Source: SpSt-1165 sp964391725
GTDB lineage: Bacteria > Chloroflexota > Anaerolineae > Anaerolineales > Anaerolineaceae
Assembly (NCBI GenBank): GCA_964391725.1
Contig: CAYMNB010000001.1
Coordinates: forward strand, 109,529-173,528
Length of the DNA stretch: 64,000 nt
Direction of reading: 5' to 3'
Shown: positions 55,210 through 64,000 of the stretch, piece after piece
How the letters are laid out: each line of letters begins with the position of its first letter
Numbering within the stretch: position 1 is the first letter of the stretch
The notes under the pieces: generated by a model
Told to the model about the DNA's origin: nothing
The model's input: only the letters and a program-made list of their open reading frames with translations
Databases searched by the model: none
Program-made: the position numbers and the translations under genes

Positions 55210-56659
55210 CATGTGAGGTGTTTGGCGCAATCAAGCCTTTTTCAGACCGGCGCTGACCCACCACCCACAGAATAGCTTCACCGTCACAAACCAGCGGGAA
55301 AAATTCTCGCATCTTTTGCGGAATTTTATGATTCACAAAATAATCCGACAACTTGATATGCCTGCCATGCATCCCAAATGGTTGAAATCTGTCACCTTCC
55401 TCAGCATGTCTGAGCACAATTGGCTGAACCAGTTGATTTACATCAAACCAGGCTTCGAATTGATCGTGCAGAAGCCAGGGAGATGTCTCACGCAGATTCT
55501 CATCCATAGAGCATTCCTCATAGGTAAGAATCCAACCATGACCCAGAGCAAGCGTTTCTTTTGTTTGGATGTCAAGTCTTTTGGCAATATGGCGCCACTG
55601 CGAAAACTTCTCGCTCAAATGCCGGTAAACTGCATCCTCCCTGCCCAATAAAAGTTTGTTGCCGTAACGCATAAGCAGGCAATCATCGAACAGCGGCCAA
55701 CAACCGTCATGGTTTTGATCTACAGCTAAGTCAGCAATAGTTCTGGTCATTCTATAGTCCAAATCACGCAGATCCGGCAATAAGTGTTGCATGCACCTGC
55801 GCAGAAGATACCGTTGCATAGCTGGTTCTACTGAAACGAATGGGTCACGATTCAGAATTATCAAGCCTTCTTTCTCCATTTTAACAACATGTTGCCACGC
55901 AGTCTCAACAGCCGTCTCCACAATACTTTCGCTATCTTTGAGGATAGCCGCTGTCTGCCGTATGTGTTCTTTCACCCCGGCATTATAGGTAACCAGTTGC
56001 GGAATTAATGAATGACGCAGGCGATTGCGGAAATAGGATTGGTCTTCGTTGCTCTCATCGATGACATATGCCAGAGCATGCTCAGCACAATAGCGCTCGA
56101 CATCCTCCCGCCACTGGTTCAGGAATGGCCGCAACAGGTGAATAGTTGGATGCCAAATGGGCATCTGTTCTCGAAATTGCATCCCCCTTAACCCCGCCAC
56201 GCCAGACCCTCGCAATAGGTGCATGAGTACCGTTTCAACCTGGTCATCGGCAGTATGTGCCACAATCACCCCGCCACTGCCCAATGCTGCAGCGGTCACA
56301 AAAAGAAACTGATAGCGGGCAATGCGCGCTGCCTCTTCGAACGACCAGCCATTTTCTTTTGCCATCATCGGCACATCGGCATGCCCCCCATGAAAAGACA
56401 GTCCCAGGTCCTTAGCAAATGCATGAACAAAGGCAGCCTCATCGTCCGCCGCCGCCCGTGCGCCGTGGTGAAAATGGGCGATTGCAATGCGAAAATTCTG
56501 TGAGTGCAGCCAATGTGCCAGTGCCACACTGTCCGCTCCTCCTGAAACACCAACCAGATAGACGGCATCCAAACACAGTTCACACCTCTCTGATGCTGTC
56601 TGAAACCGTTTTTCGAACTCAGTTTGCCAAATGTTGTCAGGATTTTTCATTTTCAACAA
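55178..56659 (-). CDS. tilS: tRNA(Ile)-lysidine synthase
   Basis: The 493-residue enzyme modifies the wobble C of tRNA-Ile(CAU) so that it reads AUA. The PP-loop is VGVSGGADSVALAHWL (about 35-50), followed by AHFHHGARAAADDEAAF and the substrate loop GVIVAHTADDQVETVLMHLL (near 127-146), with RGMQFREQMPIWHPTIHLLRPF. The C-terminal TilS domain ends with the beta-rich GEAILWVVGQRRSEKG block. The length is typical of two-domain TilS. ATGs at 56659 and 56650 are both possible starts. Confidence 0.93.
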   Translation of the reverse strand: MLKMKNPDNIWQTEFEKRFQTASERCELCLDAVYLVGVSGGADSVALAHWLHSQNFRIAIAHFHHGARAAADDEAAFVHAFAKDLGLSFHGGHADVPMMAKENGWSFEEAARIARYQFLFVTAAALGSGGVIVAHTADDQVETVLMHLLRGSGVAGLRGMQFREQMPIWHPTIHLLRPFLNQWREDVERYCAEHALAYVIDESNEDQSYFRNRLRHSLIPQLVTYNAGVKEHIRQTAAILKDSESIVETAVETAWQHVVKMEKEGLIILNRDPFVSVEPAMQRYLLRRCMQHLLPDLRDLDYRMTRTIADLAVDQNHDGCWPLFDDCLLMRYGNKLLLGREDAVYRHLSEKFSQWRHIAKRLDIQTKETLALGHGWILTYEECSMDENLRETSPWLLHDQFEAWFDVNQLVQPIVLRHAEEGDRFQPFGMHGRHIKLSDYFVNHKIPQKMREFFPLVCDGEAILWVVGQRRSEKGLIAPNTSHVIHFRLKHEG

Positions 56660-56795
56660 ATACCCTTGAATGTTCCTGTAGTATACTTCACAAAAATACT
56701 GTATGATAAATATATATTATTAAGCTATCCTGTCTCCTACTAAAAATTCACCAACAAAATATCCTTTTTCACCAGCTGCTCTTGCGAGGTTTGCC

Positions 56796-57971
56796 ATGAT
56801 AAAAAAAATATTAATTGTGGATGATGAAGTCGAAACGTTAAGACTGATCAGCATTGCCTTACGCCGTCAGGGCATGCAGGTGATCACGGCCAATAACGGC
56901 AGCCAGGCATTAGAACTGGCCTTTTCCGAAAAGCCCAACTTGATCATTCTCGATATTATGATGCCAGATATTAATGGTTTTGAAGTGGTTAAACGGCTAA
57001 AAAAGAATGCCAAAACAGAAGATATCCCGGTACTGATCTTCAGCGCCCGCAACCAATCATCCGACAAAGTGACCGGTTATGAATCCGGTGCAGATGATTA
57101 TTTGACCAAACCCATCCATCCTGCCGAATTGATTTCCCACGTTAAGACCCTGCTGGAAAAAAGCCCGGTGATACTGCCTGAGGAACATCCCAGCAACTAC
57201 GCGGTAGCCGTTGTTGGTGCCGCCGGCGGGGTCGGCGCATCCACCGTCATGGTAAATCTGGCCTGCATGGCAGCCCAGCAATTACATTCGCGTGAGATCA
57301 TCGGCGTTGAGATGACCCCCGGTCATGGCAGTTTCCGCAATTTTTACGGCGGTGCAGAAGACAAAAAGATACTTGAAGATTTCTTGAAAATGCCGATCAA
57401 TGAAATTGCGCCAGACGTCATCGATCCCGAATTGATTCGGATGTCCTATGGTCCCCAGATACTGACTGCCGGCGACTCCTTGAAGTTCAACCGCTACTAC
57501 GAACAACATGACCATGCGTTGAAAGTCATGCAACAGGTCAACAAGATGGCCCCGTTGGCTTTCTTTGACTTTGGTTCCATGCACTGGTCAAACTACGACA
57601 CACTCCTGGAATGGTGCAATGAGGTCATTGTGGTCAGTTCTCCTTTGCCATCAATCATTGTGAAGACCCGCAAACTGGTCAATGAACTGGCAAGTTTTGA
57701 ATTTGACACGGTAAAACCGCTAAATATCATCTCGATTAGCCGCGGACGCTCTACCATTGCGCTCACCTTGAATGAGATGGAAGAAGCCATTCACCACAGT
57801 GTAGCGCACATTATTCCCGCCTCACCTGAACAGGCCTATCAGGCAGAAGCCGGCCACAAACCGATTGGTTTGATTCGCACCAACAACATTGTCACCCAGC
57901 AACTCAACAACGCTACAAACAAATTGCTCAACAGGTATAATGAATATGCTGAAACCGAAAGACAATCATAA
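56796..57971 (+). CDS. CpaE-like receiver plus ParA/MinD-type ATPase
   Basis: The 391-residue protein begins with a full receiver domain (LIVDDE at 6-11, phosphoacceptor Asp53 in LIILDIMMPD, Lys in YLTKP near 106) followed by a deviant Walker A ATPase, GAAGGVGASTVMVNLA (near 140-155), with DFGSMHW in the switch region. The GGVGAST form is that of CpaE, which places Tad pilus machinery at the pole. No tad/cpa genes are in the window. It pairs with the GAF kinase 12 bp downstream. The call as a CpaE-type regulator is by architecture. Confidence 0.83.
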   Translation: MIKKILIVDDEVETLRLISIALRRQGMQVITANNGSQALELAFSEKPNLIILDIMMPDINGFEVVKRLKKNAKTEDIPVLIFSARNQSSDKVTGYESGADDYLTKPIHPAELISHVKTLLEKSPVILPEEHPSNYAVAVVGAAGGVGASTVMVNLACMAAQQLHSREIIGVEMTPGHGSFRNFYGGAEDKKILEDFLKMPINEIAPDVIDPELIRMSYGPQILTAGDSLKFNRYYEQHDHALKVMQQVNKMAPLAFFDFGSMHWSNYDTLLEWCNEVIVVSSPLPSIIVKTRKLVNELASFEFDTVKPLNIISISRGRSTIALTLNEMEEAIHHSVAHIIPASPEQAYQAEAGHKPIGLIRTNNIVTQQLNNATNKLLNRYNEYAETERQS

Positions 57972-57983
57972 AGCCAGCGCAAT

Positions 57984-59228
57984 GTGACACAAAACAACCA
58001 GGAAGTAAGACCAATACAACCTGCGGAAACGCCTGAACAATCAACGATGCCGCCACAAAATGACTTCTACCAGCAGTTTATCGACATTTTTCTCGATCTG
58101 GCTGCTACCTTTGACCTTGAATCCATCCTGCGCAAGATCATTCATACCGCCAAGCAACTGACCAACGCCGAAGCTGCATCAATCTTGCTGTATAACGATA
58201 CCAATCAGCAGCTCCATTTTGCCGCCATGACCAACGCCAGCAAAGAAGCCTTGCTGCATAAAATGGTGGTGCCGAAAGAGAGTTTGGCCGGTTGGGTGGC
58301 GCTTAACCGCGAGTCTGTTATTGTGGAAGATGTCAGCAAAGATCAGCGCTGGTTTAAAAATGTCGCCCAAAAGATTGACTTTTTCACCAAATCCATCATC
58401 GCGGTGCCGATGATCACCCAAAACAAACTGATTGGCGTGCTGGAGGTACTCAACAAATATGAAGGCTTATTCGATCAGAATGATGAGCGCTATTTGTCAA
58501 TCCTTGCCTCGCAAGCTGCCGTAGCCATCAACAACACCCGTCTCTTCCAGCAATCTGACCTGATCTCAGAACTTGTGCATGAGATCCGCACTCCCCTGGG
58601 CTCGATCAATACTGTTGCTTACCTGCTCCAACGAGACGATCTGCCGTCAGACCAGCGTACGAAATTGGTAAAAACCATCCAGCAGGAAACCCAGCGCCTG
58701 CATCAGATGGCTTCTGATTTTCTTGACATCGCCCGGCTTGAATCAGGCCGCATCTATTTCCGTGCCCAGCCTTTTTCCGTTTCGAAGTTGATTCAATCCT
58801 GTATACTGATTTTGCAGCCGATGGCACAGGAGAAAAATGTGGCATTAGAATATCACGTCGATTCAGACGACCTGACCATCGAAGCTGATCAGGAAAAAAT
58901 CAAGCAGGTATTGACCAATCTGCTTAGCAATGCCATTAAATACAACCAGCCAGACGGCAAAGTGATCGTTTCTGCTTATCAATCAGATGAGGATACTGTT
59001 CAGATTGACATCGCCGATACTGGTATCGGGATGACACCCGACGACCTGAGCCATTTGTTTGAACGTTTTTTCCGCTCTGCCCGGGCCATTGATGTTGCCG
59101 AAGGAACAGGCCTTGGTTTATCCATCTGCAAACAAATTGTTGAAGCACATGGCGGCCGAATTGATGCCACCAGCGAATTGGGTGAAGGTACCACCTTCAG
59201 CATTCGCCTCCCGGTTGAATTAAAGTAA
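57984..59228 (+). CDS. GAF-domain sensor histidine kinase
   Basis: The 414-residue protein is soluble. A GAF domain covers about 35-185 (AEAASILLYNDTNQQLHFAA, then AVPMITQNKLIGVLEVLNK), followed by HisKA with the phosphoacceptor His near 198 in LVHEIRTPLGSI. The ATPase has NLLSNAIKYNQPDGKVIV (N box), DTGIGMTPDDL (G1), FERFFRS (F box) and GTGLGLSICKQIVEAHGG (G2). It is the likely cognate kinase of the preceding CpaE-like receiver. Start GTG 57984 lacks a clear ribosome site, so ATG 58047 is an alternative. Confidence 0.9.
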   Translation: MTQNNQEVRPIQPAETPEQSTMPPQNDFYQQFIDIFLDLAATFDLESILRKIIHTAKQLTNAEAASILLYNDTNQQLHFAAMTNASKEALLHKMVVPKESLAGWVALNRESVIVEDVSKDQRWFKNVAQKIDFFTKSIIAVPMITQNKLIGVLEVLNKYEGLFDQNDERYLSILASQAAVAINNTRLFQQSDLISELVHEIRTPLGSINTVAYLLQRDDLPSDQRTKLVKTIQQETQRLHQMASDFLDIARLESGRIYFRAQPFSVSKLIQSCILILQPMAQEKNVALEYHVDSDDLTIEADQEKIKQVLTNLLSNAIKYNQPDGKVIVSAYQSDEDTVQIDIADTGIGMTPDDLSHLFERFFRSARAIDVAEGTGLGLSICKQIVEAHGGRIDATSELGEGTTFSIRLPVELK

Positions 59229-60971
59229 TCACGAACGGTCAAACTGGCGGTTTAACAACTCCAATGACAGATGGATCATGGTCGCCCGTCCCTCAGGGGT
59301 CTGGCGAGGTGATTGGCACACCTGCAATTCACTCAGCAACTGGTTTTGTAGCCTTACATCGTTGTCAGAATCAAAGTCAACAGCCGCATGAAAAGCCAGC
59401 CGCTGTAGTAGCCATTGCGTGCGCTCTTCTTCGGTCGCAAAAGATTTCGATGGATAATCCATTATCAATGCTTGCGCAATTCTTTTTGCATCAAATTCTG
59501 TGAGTAAGGTTGGAATATGTGTTATTTTCACAACAGTTGTGCCGAATGGTTCGAGCGTGAAGCCCAAAGGTGAAAAAGCATCCATCAATGCCTGCATATC
59601 GGTATGTTGAATATCCACGGAAAACGCAGGTTCCAAAGCACTTTTCACGATACCGTCAGCCTCAATCTGCCGCAGGAATTTCTCATAAAGGATGCGTTCT
59701 TCCGCGGCCTTCTCATCGATCAAATACAAACCATCTGGGCCTTCCACCAGCAGATAGCGCTGCTGCAGTTTGCCTATCAACCGCAGCAAACCCATCCCTT
59801 CGGGGATCATGGCAGCCTGGTTTGGGTTCATCGGCTCAATTCCTTCACCTTTAACACTGCCAGCAATCGCCCAGGCAGGATCAATATCATGGTGTTGGTT
59901 ACCAGGGAAATCTCGTGAGGATAAGGAACCTGCGCCCCCTGGCACTGAATCACGCCATGCCTGTTCTCTGCCCTGGTCAATTGGTGTATAAGCCAGGAAT
60001 GCTCTGCGGACTGCTCTTTGCACCAGACTGAAGACCTGCGAGGGCTGTTGAAAGCGTACTTCGGCTTTGGCTGGATGCACATTGACGTCCACACTTTCCA
60101 GCGGTATGTCAATAAAGAGCGCGCCGATCGGGTAGCGTCCCGGAGGCAGGTACCCTTCATAGGCTTTGTAGAGCGCTGCGCTCAAGCCTGCATCCTGCAC
60201 CCAGCGCCCATTGATGAAAAAGGTCATCTCGCGGCGGTTCGAGCGTGTCACCTGCGCCGGACTGACATAACCATATACACGCTGGTCTGCCTCTTCCAAA
60301 CGTACCTCGATTAATTCCTTGGATACCCCCACCCCATACATAGCCGCCAGGATTTCACGGTGATCGCCATTGCCGCTGCTGCGTAAAATCGGCCGGTGGT
60401 CCTGGCTCAAAGACCACCGCACCTGTGGGTATGCCAATGCGTAGCGGAAGACCAGTGCATTGATCTGATTCCTCTCCGTAACCGGATTTTTCAAAAAAGC
60501 CAACCGTGCAGGTACATTGAAGAACAGGTCTCTCACGCTGACCACAGTTCCTTCTGGCACACCGGTCTGGATCACGGAAAGAACTTTCCCTCCATCAATG
60601 ACAATCTTTCCGCCCACAGTCTCCTGACTCGTTTTTGAGGTGAGGGTAAAGCGTGATATGGCAGCAATAGAGGCAAGTGCTTCCCCGCGGAACCCGAGGG
60701 TCTGGATATGAAAAAGGTCGTCTACTTGTCGAATTTTACTGGTGGCGTGCCGCTGCACCGCTACCTTGAGTTCTTCTCCTGTTATACCCCGCCCGTTGTC
60801 ACTGACCTCGATCAGCTTCTGCCCGCTTTCTTCAATACGTACCATGATAACAGAAGCCTCAGCATCCAGGGCATTCTCGATCAGTTCTTTGACCACCGAA
60901 GCAGGACGCTCGACCACCTCACCAGCAGCGATTTGCGATATCAATTCATCAGATAGTACCTGAATGTTCAT
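59229..60971 (-). CDS. mutL: DNA mismatch repair protein MutL
   Basis: The 580-residue protein has the GHKL ATPase motifs IAAGEVVERPASVVKELIEN (near 15-34), DNGRGI and TLGFRGEALASIA, and a ring-domain FFINGRWVQD. The C-terminal dimerisation domain (about 395-580) carries HAAVDFDS-like and ACH-free ends without the DQHA(x)2E(x)4E endonuclease motif that I could recognise; the equivalent reads LIDEKAAEERILYEKFL, a partial match. Start at 60971 is fixed by the family N-terminus MNIQVL. A -10 box 7 nt upstream suggests a leaderless mRNA. Confidence 0.93.
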   Translation of the reverse strand: MNIQVLSDELISQIAAGEVVERPASVVKELIENALDAEASVIMVRIEESGQKLIEVSDNGRGITGEELKVAVQRHATSKIRQVDDLFHIQTLGFRGEALASIAAISRFTLTSKTSQETVGGKIVIDGGKVLSVIQTGVPEGTVVSVRDLFFNVPARLAFLKNPVTERNQINALVFRYALAYPQVRWSLSQDHRPILRSSGNGDHREILAAMYGVGVSKELIEVRLEEADQRVYGYVSPAQVTRSNRREMTFFINGRWVQDAGLSAALYKAYEGYLPPGRYPIGALFIDIPLESVDVNVHPAKAEVRFQQPSQVFSLVQRAVRRAFLAYTPIDQGREQAWRDSVPGGAGSLSSRDFPGNQHHDIDPAWAIAGSVKGEGIEPMNPNQAAMIPEGMGLLRLIGKLQQRYLLVEGPDGLYLIDEKAAEERILYEKFLRQIEADGIVKSALEPAFSVDIQHTDMQALMDAFSPLGFTLEPFGTTVVKITHIPTLLTEFDAKRIAQALIMDYPSKSFATEEERTQWLLQRLAFHAAVDFDSDNDVRLQNQLLSELQVCQSPRQTPEGRATMIHLSLELLNRQFDRS

Positions 60972-60978
60972 ACTCACC

Positions 60979-61007
60979 ATTATACAGAAGCCATGAGTTT
61001 GTTACAA
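60979..61007 (-). promoter_or_regulatory. mutL promoter, leaderless
   Basis: On the minus strand: TTGTAA, 17-bp spacer, TATAAT, then 7 nt to the mutL ATG. The upstream ATG at 60980 overlaps the -10 and cannot be the start. Confidence 0.65.
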
Positions 61008-61041
61008 TTGAATCAGCGCCAATAGCACCAAAGGAGAAAAA

Positions 61042-61857
61042 ATGCCGTCAACGTTAAATATAGCCCACCGTGGAGCCCGATCGATCGCCCCAGAAAATAC
61101 CATTATCGCCGCCCGAAAAGCCTATGAAACAGGCGCAGACATGTGGGAACTGGATACCACCATACTGGCAGACGGTGAATTGATCATCATGCATGATGAC
61201 ACCTTCCAGCGCACCACCAATATCGCCGAAATTTTCCCGGATCGTTCAGATCATCCCGCGGCATCCTTCATTTCTTCAGAGGTCGCCCAATTGGAAGCAG
61301 GTTCTTTTTATGTTAATACTGACCCCTTTGGGCAGATAACCGCTGGAAACATCGCCCCTGATGATCGGACATCTTTCCTCAAAGAACCGATCCCCACCCT
61401 CGAACAAGCTTTACTTTTCACCAAAGATATGCAGTGGCAGGTCAATGTCGAGATCAAACCAATGCCAAAAGAGTCTGACCACAAGAGTTTCGTAGAAAAA
61501 GTTGTTACTCTCATCCAATCACTGGGAATGGAATCGCAGGTGCTGATCTCTTCTTTCAACCATGATTATCTGGTTCAATCCCAGCAGCTGGCACCTTCCA
61601 TCAAAACCGGATGGCTGACTGTCGTTGCCCGATTGCTTAACCTGAACCAGGTCAAGCAATCGGGCGTATACGCCTACCATCCTGCTATGGTTGCATTGCG
61701 AAAAGGCGTCATCCGTCGATATCAACAAAATGGTATCGCAGTCAACGTTTGGACCGTGAACAAAAGCGCAGATATGCAGAAATTAATCGATTGGGGCGTA
61801 GACGGCATAATCACCGATTTTCCGCAAGAACTGAATCAGTTGCTTGTCAATCGTTAA
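61042..61857 (+). CDS. Glycerophosphodiester phosphodiesterase
   Basis: The 271-residue protein has the GDPD catalytic start IAHRGARSIAPENTIIAA (catalytic His8 and the Glu in PENT) and WELDTTILADGELIIMHDDT, which supplies the metal Glu/Asp and the second His. The end DWGVDGIITDFPQELNQLL is typical of the TIM-barrel family. No signal peptide, so it acts in the cytoplasm, yielding glycerol-3-phosphate and an alcohol. AAAGGAG lies 6 nt before the ATG. It is divergent from mutL. Confidence 0.93.
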   Translation: MPSTLNIAHRGARSIAPENTIIAARKAYETGADMWELDTTILADGELIIMHDDTFQRTTNIAEIFPDRSDHPAASFISSEVAQLEAGSFYVNTDPFGQITAGNIAPDDRTSFLKEPIPTLEQALLFTKDMQWQVNVEIKPMPKESDHKSFVEKVVTLIQSLGMESQVLISSFNHDYLVQSQQLAPSIKTGWLTVVARLLNLNQVKQSGVYAYHPAMVALRKGVIRRYQQNGIAVNVWTVNKSADMQKLIDWGVDGIITDFPQELNQLLVNR

Positions 61858-61916
61858 GATTTTTCTAAGGATGACGGTTTACACTGATGTCTACAGAAAA
61901 AAATAAGGAGCAAAAC

Positions 61917-62123
61917 ATGGATCAATTGGTAAAACTGGTATCTGAAAAGGTCGGCATTTCCGAAAAACAAGCGAAAAAGGCCGTGGAAGTCGTGATAGGT
62001 TTTCTCAAAGATAAACTGCCCGCGCAAGCAGCAGGTATGCTCGATAAAGCCCTGAGTGACGAAGGTGGCGTTGACCTTGGCGGCGCTGCTGACATGCTGG
62101 GCGGCTTGTTGAAGAAAAAATAA
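61917..62123 (+). CDS. Small helical protein, 68 residues
   Basis: The predicted peptide begins MDQLVKLVSEKVGISEKQAK, forms two or three amphipathic helices (about 1-45) and ends in a Gly/Leu-rich segment, LGGAADMLGGLLKKK. I do not recognise a function; it resembles small DUF-type helical proteins. The start at 61917 has AGGAG 6 nt upstream, better than the ATG-containing frame from 61887. It sits between the glycerophosphodiesterase and RNase P RNA genes. It could be a chaperone-like or regulatory peptide, but this is open. Confidence 0.65.
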   Translation: MDQLVKLVSEKVGISEKQAKKAVEVVIGFLKDKLPAQAAGMLDKALSDEGGVDLGGAADMLGGLLKKK

Positions 62124-62146
62124 TCGCTATTCCATTAAGAACCGGA

Positions 62147-62152
62147 TATAAT
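62147..62152 (+). promoter_or_regulatory. -10 box of rnpB
   Basis: TATAAT, about 7 nt before the expected transcript start near 62159. The -35 is weak. Confidence 0.5.
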
Positions 62153-62170
62153 TTAAAGAGAAGAACATTT

Positions 62171-62528
62171 CCAGGTTGGTTGGGTGATCGCGCTGTGCTT
62201 CGGCACATCGAGGAACGTCCGCACTCCACAGAGCAGGCTGCCGGGCAACACCCGGAGAGAAGTAATTTTCTGGAACAGGGCCACAGAAACAAACCGCCAA
62301 AGGTCGCCTTTGGCAAGGGTGAAATGGTGGTGTAAGAGACCACCGGGGTCATGGTAACATGGCTGCCAGGCAACCCCCAGCCGGAGCAAAGCCAAGCAGG
62401 CGCAAGAAACGGCTCGTTTCATTCGAGCGCCGGGTGGGCCGCTGGAGCGGTGCAGTAATGCCCCGCCGAGAGACATGATCACACAGGCACTTTGTGCCGG
62501 ACAGAATGCGGCGTATAGACCAGCCTGG
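62171..62528 (+). ncRNA. rnpB: RNase P RNA, bacterial type A
   Basis: The conserved regions are present in order: GAGGAACGTCCGCACTCC (CR-I), CACAGAAACAAACCGCC (CR-II area), GTAAGAGACCACCGG (CR-III), and GACAGAATGCGGCGTATAGACC (CR-V). The ends CCAGGTTGGT and ACCAGCCTGG pair to form P1. The length of about 358 nt fits type A. This is the catalytic RNA that trims tRNA 5' leaders. Confidence 0.93.
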
Positions 62529-62530
62529 AA

Positions 62531-62560
62531 AAAACTCCCCGCAAAAGTGGGGAGTTTTTT
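62531..62560. terminator. Terminator shared by rnpB and rhaA
   Basis: Arms AAAACTCCCC and GGGGAGTTTT flank an 8-nt loop with T/A runs on both sides, between convergent genes. Confidence 0.8.
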
Positions 62561-62571
62561 CTACCAATCTT

Positions 62572-63834
62572 CTATATGCGCTCTGGCAATACTGTCTGTT
62601 CATAGGCTTCAATTTCGTGCATAAATTCAAAGCCCAGCGGCACCCCATTGCGCTCACAGAACATATGCCACACAGCGCCCAGCGGCATTTCATGCCAGGT
62701 CTCCTGAAACGCTAAGCGTTTTGTATAATCGCCGGCCTGCTCCCAACCGCGCAGCATGTCTGTCGGTGTCAGCAGAGCTGAAAGCAGGGCTTTTTGCGTG
62801 TTTCGCATGCCGATCACCCAGGCGGCGATGCGGTTGATACTGGCATCAAAATAATCCAGGCCGATATGCACGCGATCAAGAAAACCACCCGCCACGATCT
62901 CATGTGTAACAGCTTTGAGTTCGTCCGAGAACGTCACCACATGGTCGCTGTCCCAGCGCACACCACGGCTGACGTGCAGCAGTAGTTCATCAACATATAA
63001 CATCATTGATGATATTTTGTCAGAAATCACTTCTGTGGGATGAAAATGACCGCTGTCCAGTGTCAAAATTTTGTTGCGGCTGATCGCATACCCCATGTAA
63101 AACTCGTGCGAACCGACCACGTAGCTCTCTGAACCGATGCCGAATAGCTTACATTCCACAGCATCTTTGTTATAGCGCGGGTCAATCTCTTCGGCAAAGA
63201 CAGCATCCAAGGCGTCCAGCAGCGTTTTCCGCGGCGACAGCCGGTCCACCAGCGTATCCTTCATCCCGTCGGGAATCCAGATATTGGTTACCGCCGGCGT
63301 ACCCAATGCTTTTCCAAAGGCAGCCCCGATATGGCGGCAAGCGATGCAATGATCAATCCAGAATTGTCGCTTTTTGTCATCAAATGAGGCCAGTGTGAAG
63401 CCATCATCCGCCAAGGGATGGCTGAAGGCAGTTGGATTAAAGTCTACCCCGTGCTGATGTTCCTTCGCCCAATCCATCCAGCGGCTGAAGTGTTCGGGCT
63501 GTATCTGGTGGCGCGCCACCGGCGCACCATTGAACTCGCCATAAATGGCATGCAGGTTTAAACGATGCTGACCCGGGATCAATGAATACGCCATGTCAAG
63601 ATCCTGCCGCAGTTCATCCGCATTGCGTGCTTTGCCCGGATAATTTCCAGTGGCTGCCAGCCCACCGCCCAGAGTAGTATCCGGCGATTCGAAACCGGCC
63701 ACATCATCACCCTGCCAGCAATGCATACTGAGTGAGATCTGGGACAAAGCCTGGAGTGCCGCCTCAGTGTCAACACCAAACGCGGCATAGCGTTCTTTGG
63801 CAAGATTATATTCCTGTGATAATTGCATTATCAT
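62572..63834 (-). CDS. rhaA: L-rhamnose isomerase
   Basis: The 420-residue TIM-barrel enzyme converts L-rhamnose to L-rhamnulose. Family segments: LSMHCWQGDDVAGFE (about 38-52), LNLHAIYGEF, GVDFNPTAFSHPLADDGFTL and NIWIPDGMKDTLVDRLSPR, and metal-binding TLDSGHFHPTE (near 262-272). No rhaB, rhaD or transporter is visible before the window ends. The start at 63834 has AGGA 8 nt upstream; 63828 and 63843 are alternatives. The 166 bp upstream (63835-64000) hold no gene, and the window ends in a TTGACA that could be a -35. Confidence 0.92.
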   Translation of the reverse strand: MIMQLSQEYNLAKERYAAFGVDTEAALQALSQISLSMHCWQGDDVAGFESPDTTLGGGLAATGNYPGKARNADELRQDLDMAYSLIPGQHRLNLHAIYGEFNGAPVARHQIQPEHFSRWMDWAKEHQHGVDFNPTAFSHPLADDGFTLASFDDKKRQFWIDHCIACRHIGAAFGKALGTPAVTNIWIPDGMKDTLVDRLSPRKTLLDALDAVFAEEIDPRYNKDAVECKLFGIGSESYVVGSHEFYMGYAISRNKILTLDSGHFHPTEVISDKISSMMLYVDELLLHVSRGVRWDSDHVVTFSDELKAVTHEIVAGGFLDRVHIGLDYFDASINRIAAWVIGMRNTQKALLSALLTPTDMLRGWEQAGDYTKRLAFQETWHEMPLGAVWHMFCERNGVPLGFEFMHEIEAYEQTVLPERI

Positions 63835-64000
63835 GACCACCATCCTTAATTTTATTGGTCTCTATCAGCAAGTATACGAATAATGAAAATTCTTATGGTT
63901 TCGGGTGGTGATTTTCTTTCAAATGAAAACCCACTACCGCTCGCGAGATGAATGCAATTGTTTTCTCATATATCAGGAGCACCAATTTACTTGACAGATT

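Overview
The window reads as a 64 kb piece of a bacterial chromosome, most likely a member of Chloroflexota close to class Anaerolineae. That assignment is an inference from gene content: a monoderm-style LCP wall protein, a single-chain glycyl-tRNA synthetase, dnaG-rpoD adjacency, several lipoproteins, anaerobic-type ureide or purine genes, and moderate GC. It is a draft scaffold with two runs of 100 N (13078-13177 and 19263-19362). The first gap is an assembly artefact flanked by an exact 55-bp duplication. The second hides real sequence.

Layout. 1-12760: a truncated membrane protein, a holin-like membrane protein, a GNAT acetyltransferase, nagA, a CrtI-like FAD oxidoreductase, fused glyQS, dnaG, rpoD and a beta-propeller lipoprotein. 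12764-20088: an S9 peptidase split by the gap, sixA-like phosphatase, a Gfo/Idh/MocA oxidoreductase, an AmrS-type radical SAM enzyme, an SPFH protein, an OMPDC/HPS-family enzyme cut by gap 2, and holB cut by the same gap. 20204-28651: pcrA, an esterase, SRP RNA, a methyltransferase with a zinc ribbon, a YitT protein, a lysoplasmalogenase-like protein, era and proS. 28890-34514: alpha-glucan phosphorylase, a GH2 glycosidase and an uncharacterised fold-type II PLP enzyme.

33051-48234 is the most coherent accessory region, all on the minus strand. It holds three transcription units: (i) an 8-oxoguanine-deaminase-like amidohydrolase, a GntR/UTRA regulator, an ATCase-like carbamoyltransferase, a YgeW-like carbamoyltransferase and carbamate kinase; (ii) a BMP-type nucleoside/purine ABC importer; (iii) threonine synthase, a GT2 glycosyltransferase and the unknown PLP lyase. 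folD lies just upstream. Units (i) and (iii) have the same 11-bp palindrome next to or inside the -35 box, so I propose that one regulon, possibly run by the GntR protein, controls uptake and fermentation of purine/ureide nitrogen. In this model carbamoyl phosphate is cashed in as ATP by carbamate kinase.

48393-64000: ugd, an FtsB/DivIC-like protein, tRNA-Leu(CAG), a 7-TM coiled-coil protein ending in a histidine-less HisKA-like domain, an LCP protein, a tyrosine recombinase relative lacking most catalytic residues, tilS, a CpaE-like receiver-ATPase paired with a GAF histidine kinase, mutL, a glycerophosphodiesterase, a small helical protein, RNase P RNA and L-rhamnose isomerase. At several genes (GNAT, amrS, mutL, perhaps holB) a -10 box sits only 6-7 nt before the start codon, which suggests leaderless transcripts.
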